64,000 nt of DNA from positions 1,488,001 to 1,552,000 of the forward strand of contig JAPEHQ010000010.1 in assembly GCA_027405735.1 (NCBI GenBank). Reading direction: 5' to 3'. The notes under the pieces are model-generated. The model ran no database searches, was not told where the DNA came from, and worked only from the letters and a program-made list of their open reading frames with translations. Shown one piece after another: positions 13,871 to 25,102 of this stretch. This DNA comes from Mucor racemosus. Its lineage: Eukaryota > Mucoromycota > Mucoromycetes > Mucorales > Mucoraceae. Numbering within the stretch: position 1 is the stretch's first letter; each line of letters starts with the position of its first letter. The translations under genes and the position numbers were made by a program.

Positions 13871-15139
13871 TAATGGTTTTCATATGTTTTTGAGTCTTTT
13901 AGGAGATATAATGTAAATTTAGAAACAGGTGTATGGTACATGGAAATAATTCAATTAATTTACGTTTAATTATTAGTAATTAGTGGTGTTATATTGGTTC
14001 TTGGTTTCCCTCAGAATTTCGTAATTGTTAAAGATTCATTACAAATTCTGGTATTACGGTTGCAATAAAATTGAAGTAATTTTATAAAAAATAAAAAATA
14101 AAATAGAATAAAATAGAATAAAAGCGTTGATGAATACAATTATATCCTTTTCACGGTTTTATTGTGATTAAAAGAAATCTGAAGAAAAAGAATGATATCT
14201 TCATAAAGTATGCTATAATATTTATAGGTATTGTAAAATAGTGGATGTTTGTGTGTTGATGCTTATTTTACAGGTGTTCAATTATAATGTCTTTTGTTGA
14301 CATTCTTTTATAAGAAGATACTTGATTGAGATGTTGATACTTTGTTTGATATGATAGAATATCATTAGATGGATGTTGATCTTTCAACATTCCAATTATA
14401 ATTTAAAATGCAACTGAGCTTATTTTTATGGGATGTGTCAGATTTAAAACGATGTGCTTTTTTGCATATTTAGTTGACTTAGCTCTTTTCCAATAATTAG
14501 TATTAGCTGATCTTGAGAAGTCCGAAGCGATGTATGCCGCCTTCATTTTTATGCGCATCTTTTTTAAATATAATTTTTTTATTTTCGTAATTTTTGTTGA
14601 ATAAATGCATATATAAGGTATATTGATACATAAATGATGATATCATGTACTGTACAATAATATAAATAATATTATTAATATAATAGGTTGAATATTGTAA
14701 TATACGGCTCTACATTACACTAATACATATTTATTCATAAATATAAAGTTCAAAAAATATGTATATATTTTTATATGGGCACACGAACAATTCATTTAAT
14801 AAAAAAAACCACCGATATCACAGCATTCTAGTATTGGTGTCGAGCCAATTTTTGCCAGCCAAATTTGCTAGTATAAGCTGGGCTCGACAACAATCCTATA
14901 GCATTCAATATACATATGATGCCTATTCCAGAAAAGTTGATTCAGAAACTTCTGATTATCAAAATCGAAGTGCCTCATTTTTTTTAGTAGCCAGCCCCAT
15001 ACTATACCCTTTGTGGGGTATACTTTATACAACAACCCCAAATAAATACAAATTGATCGCATTATTCTATCTATTCCTAAATTTATTTTATATCACGAAA
15101 AACTCAAAATAGGTAAAACTTACTGCTTTTCCCTTGAAA
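13871..15139. other. spacer between inverted repeat copies A and B
   Basis: AT-rich DNA with a short tandem of AAAATAGAAT near 14099-14121 and a small inverted repeat around 14995-15017 (CCCCATACTATACCC / GGGGTATAC). The 117-codon frame at 14759-15112 shows no recognisable feature and is not called a gene. Confidence 0.5.
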
Positions 15140-15329
15140 ACTAGGTCAGACTTTTTATTCCTGCTCTACTTTTTTTTTCAAGAAATAACATCAAGAAAAA
15201 AATATATGCCAATGTACCTGAGATGCGCACCTTTAATTTAAAAACAAGTATCTAAAAATATCCTACTTTTTACAGTTGGTATTAATTTTTCAGCGCTAAT
15301 GTTTCAGATTTTTACGCGTATTTCACTGC

Positions 15330-15344
15330 TAAAGATGGAAAACT
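15330..15344 (+). repeat. target-site duplication, left copy
   Basis: TAAAGATGGAAAACT, identical to 15785-15799. The uninterrupted site is present once in copy A (about 13641-13652, reverse complement) and, slightly diverged, in copy C. Confidence 0.85.
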
Positions 15345-15784
15345 ACGCCCCTGGTGGTTGGGCTGAATGGTAGAAAATACGTTTGCCAAACGTAGGGTCC
15401 TCTGTTCGAACCTCGTTGGAAGCAAGAATTTTGGTATGCAGTGTGTGGATACTGTCTTTCCCGTTTTGGTGTTTAGTTGTTTATCAGACGTACTGCGATG
15501 ACAATGAAGCCGCATCATGTGCTCTGTTCTGGACGCAGCCCTCTCCGGTCGAACTAACTTTCCCAATCTCGCACTCTTCGGCGTATTCCCCTGTGGGTAC
15601 GCTGTTAGGAACTCCGGATAAATTCTTCAACTCTTCGAGCCCACTCGATTGGCCTCTTAGTCCCTTTTCCTTGTTTGATTACACTTTGCTTTATACACGT
15701 TACGTAGGAGTTTTATAAATATTAAGCCAATCGTTAAATAAAAAATAATGTATACCCACTACGGTACACCCTAAAAAAAAAAAA
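15345..15784 (+). mobile_element. tRNA-Gly-derived SINE
   Basis: An insertion of about 440 bp with clearly higher GC than its surroundings. The head resembles tRNA-Gly(GCC): an A-box-like segment TGAATGGTAGAA (15364-15375), a perfect 5-bp anticodon stem TACGT/ACGTA around the loop TTGCCAA (15378-15394, anticodon GCC), and a B box GTTCGAACC (15404-15412). The D arm has extra bases and the T stem does not pair, so it is not a functional tRNA. The 3' end is an A12 tract (15773-15784). It is flanked by a 15-bp duplication. Mobilisation by a LINE reverse transcriptase is inferred; no partner is in the window. Confidence 0.82.
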
Positions 15785-15799
15785 TAAAGATGGAAAACT
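15785..15799 (+). repeat. target-site duplication, right copy
   Basis: An identical copy of TAAAGATGGAAAACT directly after the A12 tail of the SINE; the repeat sequence resumes immediately after it. Confidence 0.85.
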
Positions 15800-17130
15800 T
15801 TGAGTCTTCATATCTCTAGAAATAATTAAGCTATACTAACACTCTTTGATAATAAAACTTACTTGTTTTGAGGTGCTCTATAACATATTTTAATATAAAA
15901 AAATTTTGTGCACTTTTATTTTTTTTCTTTTTTTGGCATTTCTATAGTAGGTTTCAAAATATTCGTTAAATTGAGAAACCTTTTTTTTGCATTCATATCA
16001 TTAAGCTCGTTGAGCTCTCTTGGATCCAATTTAGAGTTTTTCAAAATATTGATTTTTCGTGGAGATATCCTCGAAAATGTGTACAAAAATATATCTTCAT
16101 TTCTAGCGTCCATTTTTCCCTTATATACCCTCATCCAAAATTCTGAATCTGAAAAAATCTGGACAAAAATCTCGGTTTCTCTACGAAAAATGTAGTTAAA
16201 AGATTAAATAATAGCTCGATCGATAGATATTTTTTTTCGCATCATTTCAATTACTTATATGTAAAATATGCTCATGAAAAGCAATGAGTATCTTCAAAAA
16301 ACCTCTAAAATTTCAATTGCATTTTACGCAAAATTTAATCTAAAATGTTTGTCTGAATTTTATTTAGATGGATGCAAAATCCAAAACTGTACAAAAACTA
16401 TTTAATACGCTAGGTCGACTTACTTTGCAGATCATGAGCCATTAAACGATTTTGTTTTTTTGAATCATTTTTCATTCATTTCAACAAATAAATTTTGGAA
16501 TCCCGTTGTGATAGATTTTAAGCTGTGATAAGAACTATTATTTTGGCTATCTCGATGAAAAATCAATGTTTTTTGCTAAAACAAAAAATGCAGAGTAGCA
16601 ATCAAGTAGATCTATCTTGTGAATACAGAAATTAAGCCCTGGATAATGAGTTTTAAGCTTTACAAATAATAAACTAATATTTACAACTGCAGAAAACAAA
16701 GAAAAAAAACCCCATCCTTGTGAATATTAATCCAATTAATTTCCAATTATACATGATGGTAGATTTAAATATATCCTGCATAAAAATTTATATTTCTACT
16801 TTCGTAAATTACTGAGAATTACGAAAACCATCAGCAAAACATGATATTTCTGTCCAATAAAATTACCTGTTGTGTCCTGTATTTTCATGTTTAATAAATA
16901 ATACTTAAAAAATATAATCAAAAGTAATGAATTATTTCTTCAATAGTATAATAAAAACAAGGTATCGTTTATTTAGATATAAAAGTATGGCCTTTTATAT
17001 TGATTAGACATTGAGATCCTAAGATGTAATTTAAGGCACTATTGAACCATTAGATCTGTTTGATAGTAATCTATGGATTGAAATGAATCAATCATAATTT
17101 AACCGTGCTTGCAGAGCTTGTGTGTTGCTT

Positions 17131-20047
17131 TGTTCAATGCTGCATGCAGTAAATAACTTCGTTATTTACTAAAATGAAAAATTATAAAAATAAAAGCGGT
17201 AGAAATACAATCATAATCAGCTAAAGTTTTTATTACAAAAGATTTCTGAAGATTTCAAATAATTGAAAAAGTATGAGGGTATTTATAATGATCTGGAGAA
17301 CTTGGATAATACCATCAGACTTGAATGGATTTATATTTAGTAATCTTCTAGTTTTAAGTACATTGTTATTGATTTAATATTTTAAGGGGTAAATCATGCA
17401 GAGCATTGGCCATAAGGTATTGATGTCAAGTGTGACAATATCGACCTTTTGGGAAATGGTTGTTTATTATTGTTATATCTATTTTATGCAATCTTGAATT
17501 AAGGGGTAATTTTTATATACTTGAATCTTATTTATATTGATAGTGCAACTTTCATATATATGAGTAGTTAACTAAATTGATATCTTTGCTTATTATTAAT
17601 TAATTATTGATTTGGATAGAATCCTATTTTGATATATATATGTCATTTATGTAATTGATTGCACCGTGATCAAGGGTGCTATCATCTACACGACATGTAT
17701 GGTTCAAAAAGGTATTTAATATTTTTTAGCATGCGTTTGTTATTGTGTTCAATTGAAGTGTTTGTTTATTATTGTTGTTTACATTTCAAGTGGAATCATA
17801 TTTTATGAGCAACACTTGGAAATTAAGTTGTTTTATTATTATCGAGCGCTTTTAGTATGTAATTCCACTGCACTGCGCATGATTGTTCGTCCTGTATAGA
17901 TTCTAGATATGTATTATTCCTTGATTATATTAGCAATTTTTACCAAAACACCATTTAAAGCTATTTGAGACTACTCATGTCAATGTAAAAGGTTCATACC
18001 CAATACTTCAGGCTTCGGGCGATACAAAAAAAAAAAAAAACTGGAAATAAAAACTAGAGGCCGAAAAAAGTTACAATCTAGGCGCTAATTTACTATTGTT
18101 CCTGAAAATCAGATCTACGACCTTTTCACATGAAGGCACTTTGAAGATTTGGGTAACCATATATTCTAATGAAACCTACTACTACTGCGATGACGATGAT
18201 GTTTATTTGTATATTTTTAGCTATTTTTATGCAAAGATATGACCGCTCAAAAAATTGCCAAAATGTCAATAAAACGAACGTAATTCACATTTTTAAATAT
18301 ATAAACGCTGAATTTAAGCGTGATTAAAGCTATTATAGAAGTTATTTACATCTTATTTACTAATAATATGTAGAGTTAAGTTGAAGCTTTAAAAATTTTA
18401 GCCCTTAAACCCTCTAAAAAAATCGAAATTCGGATAGCCCTCCATGAAACTAATAAAACTAGGTAAAAATTTAATTGTAATCATAGGCAACAGTAGTGGC
18501 TATAATATGGTTTTCACTCCTTAAAGAAATAGCAATTTTTGATGGAGTAATGAACATAATAAGGTGTAGCCCTGTTTTTTGACCTCAACCCCTATCAAAC
18601 ATTTCAAATTTTGGAGAATTTTTAAAAAATGTTTGCAGAGAAATTTTTTTGAGAAAAGTATAAATAAGTAGAGATTTTTCAGAGCTACAATAACGATTAT
18701 CTGTCCGAAACTAGTTACTATTTGATTTAATGCAGAAGATTGAAATTACTACTTTTTTTTTGCTTGATTTTTGCATTTCACAGGTTAAAATTACCTTTTG
18801 AGACCCAGCATGCCAAAAGTTTTTTGTGATATTTTTACGCGTTTTTGTCAAAAAAAAAAAAAAAAGAGCAACTTCAAAGGATTATAACTATCCAAATATA
18901 CAAGATAAATTTAACGCGCAAAGTTAGTATAAATTCACTGCTTCTTGCCTTTCTAATGGTGCTATCTATGTGATTTTAGCATGCGTAGATAATGCACGCT
19001 CCGATTTTGAAAGTTACTTTTCCGAAAAAAAGTAAAAAAAAGTTGACAAATTCATCATGACACTTTAAAAAATACAAAAACTTCAAGTAAACTATACAAA
19101 TATGGTATTAAAAGATGTATAACAGTTTAATGCATCTTTTAATACAATTTTTATACTACTTGAAGCCAGTTAGATATGGTAATTCTGTGCTTTCTTTGTT
19201 TCCCAAGAGCTTTCACGCTATAGGCGCTCTTTAAAGTTAGGAGTAGCTGGCTCCTCCAACCACCACCTCATTACTGACGACTAATGAGTTTTTATGAAGG
19301 TACCCTACACGGACTTATCAGCAAACAAACATAGATGTATACAGTTCAATTGGTAATATTTGTTATAAATTGTAGAAATTTAAAAGGAAATTCTTTATAC
19401 TGTAAGTTTAAAATTAGTAGGTGCTTAATATAGCGTTCTCTAACCTTCAGGTACTTTCAATAACTCTTGAGCGAGATTTTAAGGGAAGCACTGGTGGTGA
19501 CAGTATGCCATGAGTATACAATCTAAGCATCTTTGAAAGAAGATCAGAAATCAAAAATTTCATTACATCCTTTAGAGGTTAAAATTATTATTTCATGAGA
19601 ATTGCTGCAGTTTTTTTGTTATTGAATCGAATAAGAGAATCAAAACTGAGACCGGATCAAAAAAAAATATATAGATGTTTTTTTGATTAATCACAAGTAC
19701 TAAATGAGCTAAATTTGTATACTAAATACTTCCATAGCCATAGCCACTATATTCAGTATTGTATTCAACATTTCAAGATATAATTTCAAATCAAGGATTA
19801 TTATTTAAAAAAGGCAAATCAAGTCGTAAATGGAGTTTTGCTTAAAAAGATTAATTTTTTTATTATTTATTTACAAAAAGCCAAAAGAAAAAAAAAAGAA
19901 CGAGATCAATTCTACATATGAAGGAGATACTAAATGATTTTTCGATAAAAGGCACTAAAAGTTTGGGGGATATCAAATAAGAAAAAAAATGCTAGAAAAT
20001 TATAATGATGACAGTTATTTATAAGTCTTGCTTTCTTTTTTCCCACT
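17131..20047. other. 2.9-kb intergenic region, no gene seen
   Basis: AT-rich with scattered homopolymers (for example near 18026 and 18849). It has no frame with recognisable features and no repeat shared with the other families that I could see. Confidence 0.5.
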
Positions 20048-20443
20048 TTAGAGTTCTTGAGAAGCACCAGCCTTCTTGGACTTGGTAGGCAACAAAGAAG
20101 CGTGGATGTTGGGAAGAACACCACCTTGAGCAATAGTGACATGACCGAGGAGCTTGTTTAATTCTTCATCGTTACGGATGGCCAATTGCAAATGACGAGG
20201 GATAATACGAGACTTCTTGTTATCACGAGCAGCGTTACCAGCTAATTCGAGGATTTCAGCAGCGAGATATTCGAGAACGGCAGCAAGGTAGACGGGAGCA
20301 CCAGCACCAACACGTTGGGCATAGTTTCCACGACGCAAGAGACGATGGATACGACCAACAGGGAATTGGAGACCAGCCTTAGCTGAACGAGTTTGAGACT
20401 TTGAGCCAGAAGCAGACTTTCCACCAGATTTACCACCAGACAT
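20048..20443 (-). CDS. histone H2A (SQ-tailed), copy 2
   Basis: Intronless, 131 aa, same protein as copy 1 except Ser for Thr in the KTKK/KSKK tail; it ends SQEL. Read against copy 1, the coding DNA differs at only about two of 396 positions (ACC/TCC near the end and CTT/CTC in the last codon), while flanking and promoter sequences are unrelated. That pattern suggests gene conversion. It is divergent from H2B copy 2, with a TATATAAA element on the minus strand at 20531-20524. Confidence 0.98.
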   Translation of the reverse strand: MSGGKSGGKSASGSKSQTRSAKAGLQFPVGRIHRLLRRGNYAQRVGAGAPVYLAAVLEYLAAEILELAGNAARDNKKSRIIPRHLQLAIRNDEELNKLLGHVTIAQGGVLPNIHASLLPTKSKKAGASQEL

Positions 20444-20936
20444 TTTTATATAATATTTTTCTTTTAAAAGGGTTGTTGAAGAAAAAAAAGAAAAAAAAGA
20501 GATTTGTAAAAGTTCAATGCGAGTTTATATATATTCAGGGTTAGCTTAAAAAGTCCGAAGTATTTTTTTTTTTTTCAAGATGTTTTTTTTTTTTTTCATT
20601 TCCTTGTACGCCCTTCCAACATTTGACACCATATATGTCAGATTTTTCTACAATGAAAAAAAAAAAAATATCAAGAAAAAATTGTAATTTTTTTTTTCAT
20701 TCAAAATAAAAGCAATTATATCTAATTCGAGCATATTTCGCGTTTTTTTCGCGATTTCACGATGTTTTCATTGTAATTTACTACATTTTCGATTTCTGGT
20801 GGTTACAAATAATTTTTTATTACAATTGCTATTTACGGATATCGAGTCACAGATATTGCAATTATATATAAATCTATAAATTTCTCGGAATTTCGGTTTT
20901 TCTTCTTTTCTTTAAACACATTTACTTATAACTAAA
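20444..20936. promoter_or_regulatory. shared divergent promoter, H2A copy 2 / H2B copy 2
   Basis: A 493-bp region with T runs near 20565-20576 and 20583-20597 and an A run near 20657. Two TTTCGCG motifs (20736-20742 and 20747-20753) and an adjacent TTTCACG (20755-20761) resemble E2F/MBF/SBF G1-S sites. TATA-like elements are TATATAAAT at 20865-20873 for H2B and TATATAAA on the minus strand for H2A. Confidence 0.7.
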
Positions 20937-21290
20937 ATGGCTGCTGATCTCCCTACCAAAGATAACAAGAAGACTGCCCCCAAGGACAGCAAGAAGAGAA
21001 AGGTCACCCGTCGTGAGACCTATTCCTCTTACATTTACAAGGTCTTGAAGCAAGTTCACCCCGATACTGGTATCTCCAACAAGGCCATGTCCATCTTGAA
21101 CTCTTTCGTTAACGATATCTTTGAACGTATTGCTTCCGAAGCCTCCAAGTTGGCTGCTTACAACAAGCGTTCCACCATCTCTTCTCGCGAGATCCAAACC
21201 GCTGTTCGTCTTATCCTCCCTGGTGAACTTGCCAAGCATGCCGTCTCTGAAGGTACCAAGGCTGTCACCAAGTACACTAGCTCCAAATAA
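20937..21290 (+). CDS. histone H2B, copy 2 (different tail)
   Basis: Intronless, 117 aa. From KKRKVTRRE to the C-terminus the protein is identical to copy 1. The tail ([18 protein letters not shown]) is different in sequence and length and is more acidic. The core DNA differs from copy 1 at only about two synonymous positions (TCT/TCC and ATT/ATC) over roughly 300 bp, while the tail codons cannot be aligned. The pair may be a housekeeping and a specialised H2B, or homogenised paralogues with free tails. Confidence 0.98.
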   Translation: MAADLPTKDNKKTAPKDSKKRKVTRRETYSSYIYKVLKQVHPDTGISNKAMSILNSFVNDIFERIASEASKLAAYNKRSTISSREIQTAVRLILPGELAKHAVSEGTKAVTKYTSSK

Positions 21291-22198
21291 ATTCTCATCT
21301 GTGTAATATCCCACTCTCAATAACTTACAAGAACCAAAAAAAATGATGAACCTGGATTCTCATTTTTTCCATTACCCTTACCTATTTGTACAGAATTCTT
21401 TTTTTTTAAATCATGCCATAACAAATTTATAATATCATTGTAAAAAAAAAGAAATAAAATAAAAATAAATTTGCTTCTTTGCTTTTCGATAATTTTGCTG
21501 ATTATACAATTAGTCTTTTTTTAAATCATTGTGTGTTTAATTGAAAGTGCTTTCTATAAACTTAATTGGCGTTGATACGCGTTTTAATTAAGGAAAAAAA
21601 TCATGGTGTAGCAAAATTATTTTTGGCGACATTTTAAAATTGACACATTGTTGAATTATTATAGCTTTAGAATGCATTTTAAACATTGCTTTTAGCCAAG
21701 CTGTCAACCATGCTAATCAATTGAGTCAATTAACATACTCTATTCTGGTTTTAAAAGCTTTTTTTTTCATTGTTACTATTGAAGACGACACAGCTTGTAA
21801 AATAGTGAGTTTCAAACTCGACTACATTTCAAAGAGTTTTCAGCAGGTCTTTCGATAGTTTAAAATAATCAAAATATTACTAGAGTATTATCTAGCATAC
21901 TTTAATTGTTATCATATTTTTTATTCGAAAAAAAAGTGCTTAATATCACACGATTTCACCCCTGTTTTTGTGTGGAAGCATTCAGTTGCTTTCATCGTAT
22001 CATTAATTGGAACCCAGATAAGAACCACCATGTTTCGTGGATGAAAAATGTCTAAATTATAATGAATCATTGCTTAGTTGATGCGATATACAGCGTTGTT
22101 TTTTAATATATGGAATGAAAACAATTCAATAAAGCCCTTTCATACACTTAAACCCCATAAGAAGCAACCAGATAAAAATATTTATTATTTCATTAAAT
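21291..22198. other. convergent intergenic region, H2B copy 2 / RBM5-like
   Basis: AT-rich, with AATAAA-type signals near 21452 and 21464 for H2B. No gene or repeat recognised. Confidence 0.55.
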
Positions 22199-23783
22199 TT
22201 ATTTTATTTTAGGAACAGCAAAGATATCAGAATTGGAATCATCATCAGCACCAAAATCACCCATATCAGCATAAAACGCACTCAAATCATCCTCCAAGCT
22301 CTCTTTGACTTGTTGAGCCTTTTTCAGTTCTTCTTCTTTCATCTTCTTTTGTTCTTCTTCCTTACGCTTTCTTTCTTCCACAATAGCATATGAATACTCT
22401 GAAGCATAAGCTGATTTATCCCAATAAGCCCAAAGACCGTCGACAACATCGGCTGGAATAAACCATTCTGATTGACCATAAACTGGGATAAAACTTTCTT
22501 GATTTGCAAAAGATATGGTTGCTCTACGACCATCAATGGTCAAAAGTTCTCGACAGTAATCTAATGCCAATCTAGCAGACTAGCAGTATATTATATGTAT
22601 TTAGTATCAGTTTGTTACCAGGTACATATTATAAATTTACCTCAACATCTGAAAATTCCACAAAGGCAAATTCGCATGACATTTTTGTTAATTTATCTCT
22701 AATCAAAATGGCTCTATAAACACCTTGAAGGGAATGCACGGCATTGTAAATAGATTCTTCGGTTGATAAATGATCCAACTGACGCAAAAGCAATATTTTA
22801 CTAGGCGAAGCAGATACATCTTTTGTTCCATCATTGATCTCAATAGTTTCTGTTTCGTATGATCTCTTTTCTGCAGCAGAAGCTTTATAGAAAAAAAAAA
22901 GAAGAAAAATTGAGCATTTTGTTATATTAAACAAAACAATATATATATATATATATTACATGAAAAGGATTGTCTACATTCAAGACAATTTCGTCGACTA
23001 GAAGGATTAAAATTTCCGCACTAAATCTACATTAGTAAATTATAGCCCTTCTCAAAAAGAAAAAAGATCTACCTTGGTACAACGCCATTCTTCTTTATCA
23101 TCAGCAACATTATTCTTTTTACAGTAATCAACACGAACAATATAAGAGTCCATATCAAAAGTTCTATGCTTTTCTACAAATTGAATAGCATGACCTACGC
23201 TTGTAAAGCGAATAAAAGCAAACTTTCTTGATTCACCAGAATCACGATCTTTAATAAGAGAGACATCATCGATACTTGCTTCCATAGAATTCAATTTGTT
23301 TTCAATCTACTTGGTTCAAGTATTGATTAGATTTTGCTGTTATATATGTTTATTTTGTATCTAAAAATATACATCGACTTCTCTTGCTCTATCAGGTAAA
23401 TTTCTCAAGACAACATTGATATTTGGTTCCAATTTTGAATCTTGTCGAAAATCATCATTATCACGATAATTTCTTCTATCTTGGTAATCATTATTACGGT
23501 TGCTATGGTTACCATGATTTCTATTTTCGTAACCTCTACGGCTGTCATGGTAACTGTTGTTTCTTTCATCTCGTCTATCACTTCTTCCTTCGCTACTATT
23601 ATGTCTGAATTTATCTTTTTTCTAACAACGTAAGGTAATTAGATTTTGGTACAAGTCTTTTTTGTTAACGTGTACTTGGTCGTTGTAATCTTGTCTAGAA
23701 CGAGTTGGACTACGAGATCTTCTTCTTGAAGTTGAATCTCTTGAAGAAGATGAAGAAGAATAAGTGCGTCTGGAACTGGACAT
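22199..23783 (-). CDS. RBM5/RBM10-like splicing regulator (RS - RRM - RanBP2 zinc finger - RRM)
   Basis: Six exons on the minus strand: 23783-23676, 23621-23373, 23306-23073, 23020-22960, 22882-22641 and 22579-22199, giving 424 aa. All introns are GT-AG and 47-78 nt. Residues 1-36 are Ser/Arg-rich (SR-type). Next comes an Arg/Asn/Asp-rich stretch, RRM1 (about 105-185, with RKFAFIRF), and a RanBP2-type zinc finger (WRCTKCGNF ... NCLECRQ) split by an intron after WRCTK. RRM2 follows (about 230-320, with CEFAFVEF), then a Lys/Glu helical segment and an acidic tail. RRM-ZnF-RRM order is typical of RBM5/6/10, U2-related regulators of 3' splice-site choice in the nucleus. The protein stops before the OCRE and G-patch domains of animal members. 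It is divergent from the TMEM164-like gene, 212 bp away. Confidence 0.85.
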
Positions 23784-23995
23784 ACTGTGCTTGTATCAAA
23801 AAGGAGGAAAAGAGAGGAGAAAGAAAAGGAAAAAAAAAACTGATAATTCCGTAAATACCAGGATTTGGGGGACCCAGAATAATAACCAAATCCAGCCCCC
23901 CCCCCCTATATAACTTTGTTGGTTCTAAATCATCTGTTTTCTTTTTTCTTTTCCTCTTTTTATTAATTGCTAAATCGTTTTTTTCGATTGCTATA
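23784..23995. promoter_or_regulatory. divergent promoter, RBM5-like / TMEM164-like
   Basis: A 212-bp gap with a C10 run directly followed by a TATATAA element (about 23897-23914), then a pyrimidine tract up to the plus-strand start codon. Confidence 0.5.
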
Positions 23996-25102
23996 ATGAA
24001 GGCCCATCTTCTTGAACTTATTGAACCTTCGCTTTTAAGGCTCGAATCTTGGGTAAAAGCTATTGCTGCGGATGTCCCTGTAGAAACAGACTGGGCTCAG
24101 TCCTCTTTCGGTTCATGGTAACAATTAAATATATTTAGTGTTTATTTATTTATAAATAATAAACAATATCCTTAGGTATAATGAACCTCGTCAACATGGT
24201 TTAGAATTGATTTTTTTGGCTAGTTTTTGGGGATTTGCTACATATATGATGTTTCGTCGTTTACTCAAGCCCGGTACTAAGAATTATAAGCTTTTGACTG
24301 AATTCCAGGTTCCTTGTAGAGCTTCATTGACCGAAAGAGCAATGACTCTTTCGTTAATTTGCTCTCTTTTATTGACTTTAACTCATAAAATCATTCGTAA
24401 TAGAGTTTGGTTCATGATGCAGCCATGTCATATGAGTGGTGTGTTACTCTTGTTCACACTAGTCTATCCAAATAAGAGATCGCCTATCCCACATATTTTT
24501 TTTAATATTTATTTACATCTCCAATGGGGTGCTTTGGCTGCGCTTGCCTTTCCTGATCTGAGAGAACACACTATGATTGGTGAAACCTTCAACTTTTTCG
24601 CTGGTAAGTTTCTATCTTTTTTTTTTCTATTTATTTGACATGGACTAATAATATCAAATCAGAACATATTTTGTTATTGGTAGTACCTATCTATATGATC
24701 TACAGTAGAAGATATGTAGTATTACCCAAATCAAAGGAAATATTGTTCCTGTCATTCTTTTCTTATAGCTTCTTCCATACTCCTCTTCTTCATTTGATTT
24801 CACTTACTTCAGGCTACAATTTGAATTACATGTGGGCTCCTCCTCCAAGTAAGTTTTTATATTGACTGATTTTTTTATTTTTATAATTTGATATTAACTC
24901 AATATTTTCAGTCAAATTTTTATTAGATCTCGGACCTTTATACAGAATTGTTATGTTTGGTGCAGCCTTCACCTTCAAATTTATCACTCGTTTCATTTTT
25001 GTTGAAACTGCTCTTATCGTTATGCCTCATAAGAAGCTTTCCTCAAATGAAAAAACTACTACAATCAATCCAAATTTACTTAAAAAATCTAAAAAGATCT
25101 AA
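23996..25102 (+). CDS. TMEM164-like multi-pass membrane protein
   Basis: Four exons: 23996-24117, 24176-24603, 24663-24848 and 24912-25102, giving 308 aa. About seven hydrophobic segments are visible. Order and motifs match animal TMEM164 as I remember it: MQPCHMSG in a membrane helix (TMEM164 has NPCH), a YLHLQWGALAALAFP helix, the EHILLLVVPIYMI helix, and GYNLNYMWAPP near the end. Animal TMEM164 is an ER/Golgi membrane protein reported to act as a Cys-dependent acyltransferase making polyunsaturated ether phospholipids. The Cys of PCH falls at residue 125 here, close to its human position. Function in a fungus is inference. The C-terminal Lys-rich tail is probably cytosolic. Confidence 0.75.

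Larger units (their letters stand above)
15140..17130 (-). repeat. interspersed repeat family, copy B (inverted, interrupted by a SINE)
   Basis: This is the reverse complement of copies A and C. It carries the open frame at 15916-16134 on the minus strand and extends to about 17130, where the segment GCTCTGCAAGCACG (minus strand) also begins copy C. The copy is split at 15344/15785 by the tRNA-derived insertion. Together with copy A it forms a long inverted repeat of roughly 1 kb per shared arm. Confidence 0.8.

Noticed and set aside
15345..15420. Functional tRNA-Gly(GCC) gene
   Set aside because: The anticodon arm is perfect, but the D arm has extra bases, the T stem does not pair and no acceptor stem closes; target duplications and an A tail show it is a SINE head.
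15383..15718. 111-codon frame within the SINE body
   Set aside because: No recognisable protein features; the element fits a non-coding tRNA-derived retroposon.
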